From a virus: a DNA stretch of 47,877 bases. A program made the position numbers and the translations under genes. The stretch spans positions 1 through 47,877 of the IMG/VR virus record IMGVR_UViG_3300038441_001742; one strand, written 5' to 3'. The notes under the pieces were generated by a model. It did not search any database, was not told the origin of the DNA, and was given only the letters and a program-made list of their open reading frames with translations. Positions 47,795 through 47,877 of this stretch are shown here, piece by piece (the stretch's first letter is position 1; each line of letters opens with the position of its first letter).

Positions 47795-47877
47795 CCTTCC
47801 TCCTTCCCTAAGATCATTCCTCCCTCCTCTGGCCTCTAGAGCCCGAAGGGAGGGAGTGTATATTATATAGTTATATA
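47795..47877. other. right end, purine run and AT-rich tract
   Basis: No gene. A minus-strand GAGGGAGGAATGA (also at 924-937) precedes a nine-codon leader-like frame starting at 47817. Further right, GAAGGGAGGGAG is followed by TGTATATTATATAG and a run to the end. If the genome is circular, this AT-rich tract would join the left end and could be a promoter or origin. Confidence 0.3.

Noticed and set aside
1-47877. Integrase, attachment site, CRISPR array, insertion sequence or phage RNA polymerase
   Set aside because: No tyrosine or serine recombinase motifs, no regular spaced repeats of CRISPR type, no transposase with terminal inverted repeats and no single-subunit RNA polymerase motifs were found.

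Overview
This window looks like the essentially complete genome of a tailed bacteriophage with podovirus-type architecture. It has small and large terminase, portal, scaffold, an SU10/DUF5309-type major capsid protein, connector-like proteins and a 2,592-residue internal virion protein. There is no sheath, tail tube or tape measure. No integrase, repressor, phage RNA polymerase or rRNA gene was recognised, so a lytic life style is the simplest reading. A lipoprotein (outer-membrane spanin-like) in the lysis cassette suggests a Gram-negative-type host. Most starts lack a Shine-Dalgarno sequence and sit in A/T-rich leaders, as in Bacteroidota and some other lineages. The host itself cannot be named from sequence.

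Layout. Positions 1-1284 carry three small unknown genes on the minus strand. Positions 1285-1893 are a gene-free divergent control region. From 1894 to 25932 everything is on the plus strand: small terminase, a secreted virion-like protein, a 38-residue microgene, a GH43-like/lectin tailspike, a lysis cassette (coiled-coil membrane protein, holin candidate, spanin-like pair, L,D-transpeptidase-like cell-wall enzyme), a hidden zinc ribbon, large terminase, portal, scaffold, capsid, connector and minor structural proteins, then the giant polyvalent protein. From 25889 to 47794 everything is on the minus strand in compact operons with ATGA overlaps: DUF3987-type ATPase, DUF1599-like protein, ATP-dependent DNA ligase, a uracil-DNA-glycosylase/DNA polymerase A fusion, a ParB/DNA-methyltransferase fusion, a Sak4-like ATPase, a Cas4/RecB-type nuclease, a DnaQ-type exonuclease, many small unknown genes and an SF1 (UvrD-like) helicase split into two genes. 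Positions 38912-39505 have no gene and are full of hairpins, some resembling miniature tRNAs.

The plus-strand half builds and releases the particle, and the minus-strand half replicates, repairs, recombines and modifies DNA. Two short DNA motifs are scattered through the genome far above chance. One is the palindrome GGCCCA-N3-TGGGCC: six perfect and three one-mismatch copies, roughly evenly spread on both arms. The other is ACAAAGGAAAATT: six copies, concentrated around the two ends. Neither is explained by the genes that carry them, and they are the strongest leads here, together with the split helicase and the tRNA-like RNA region.
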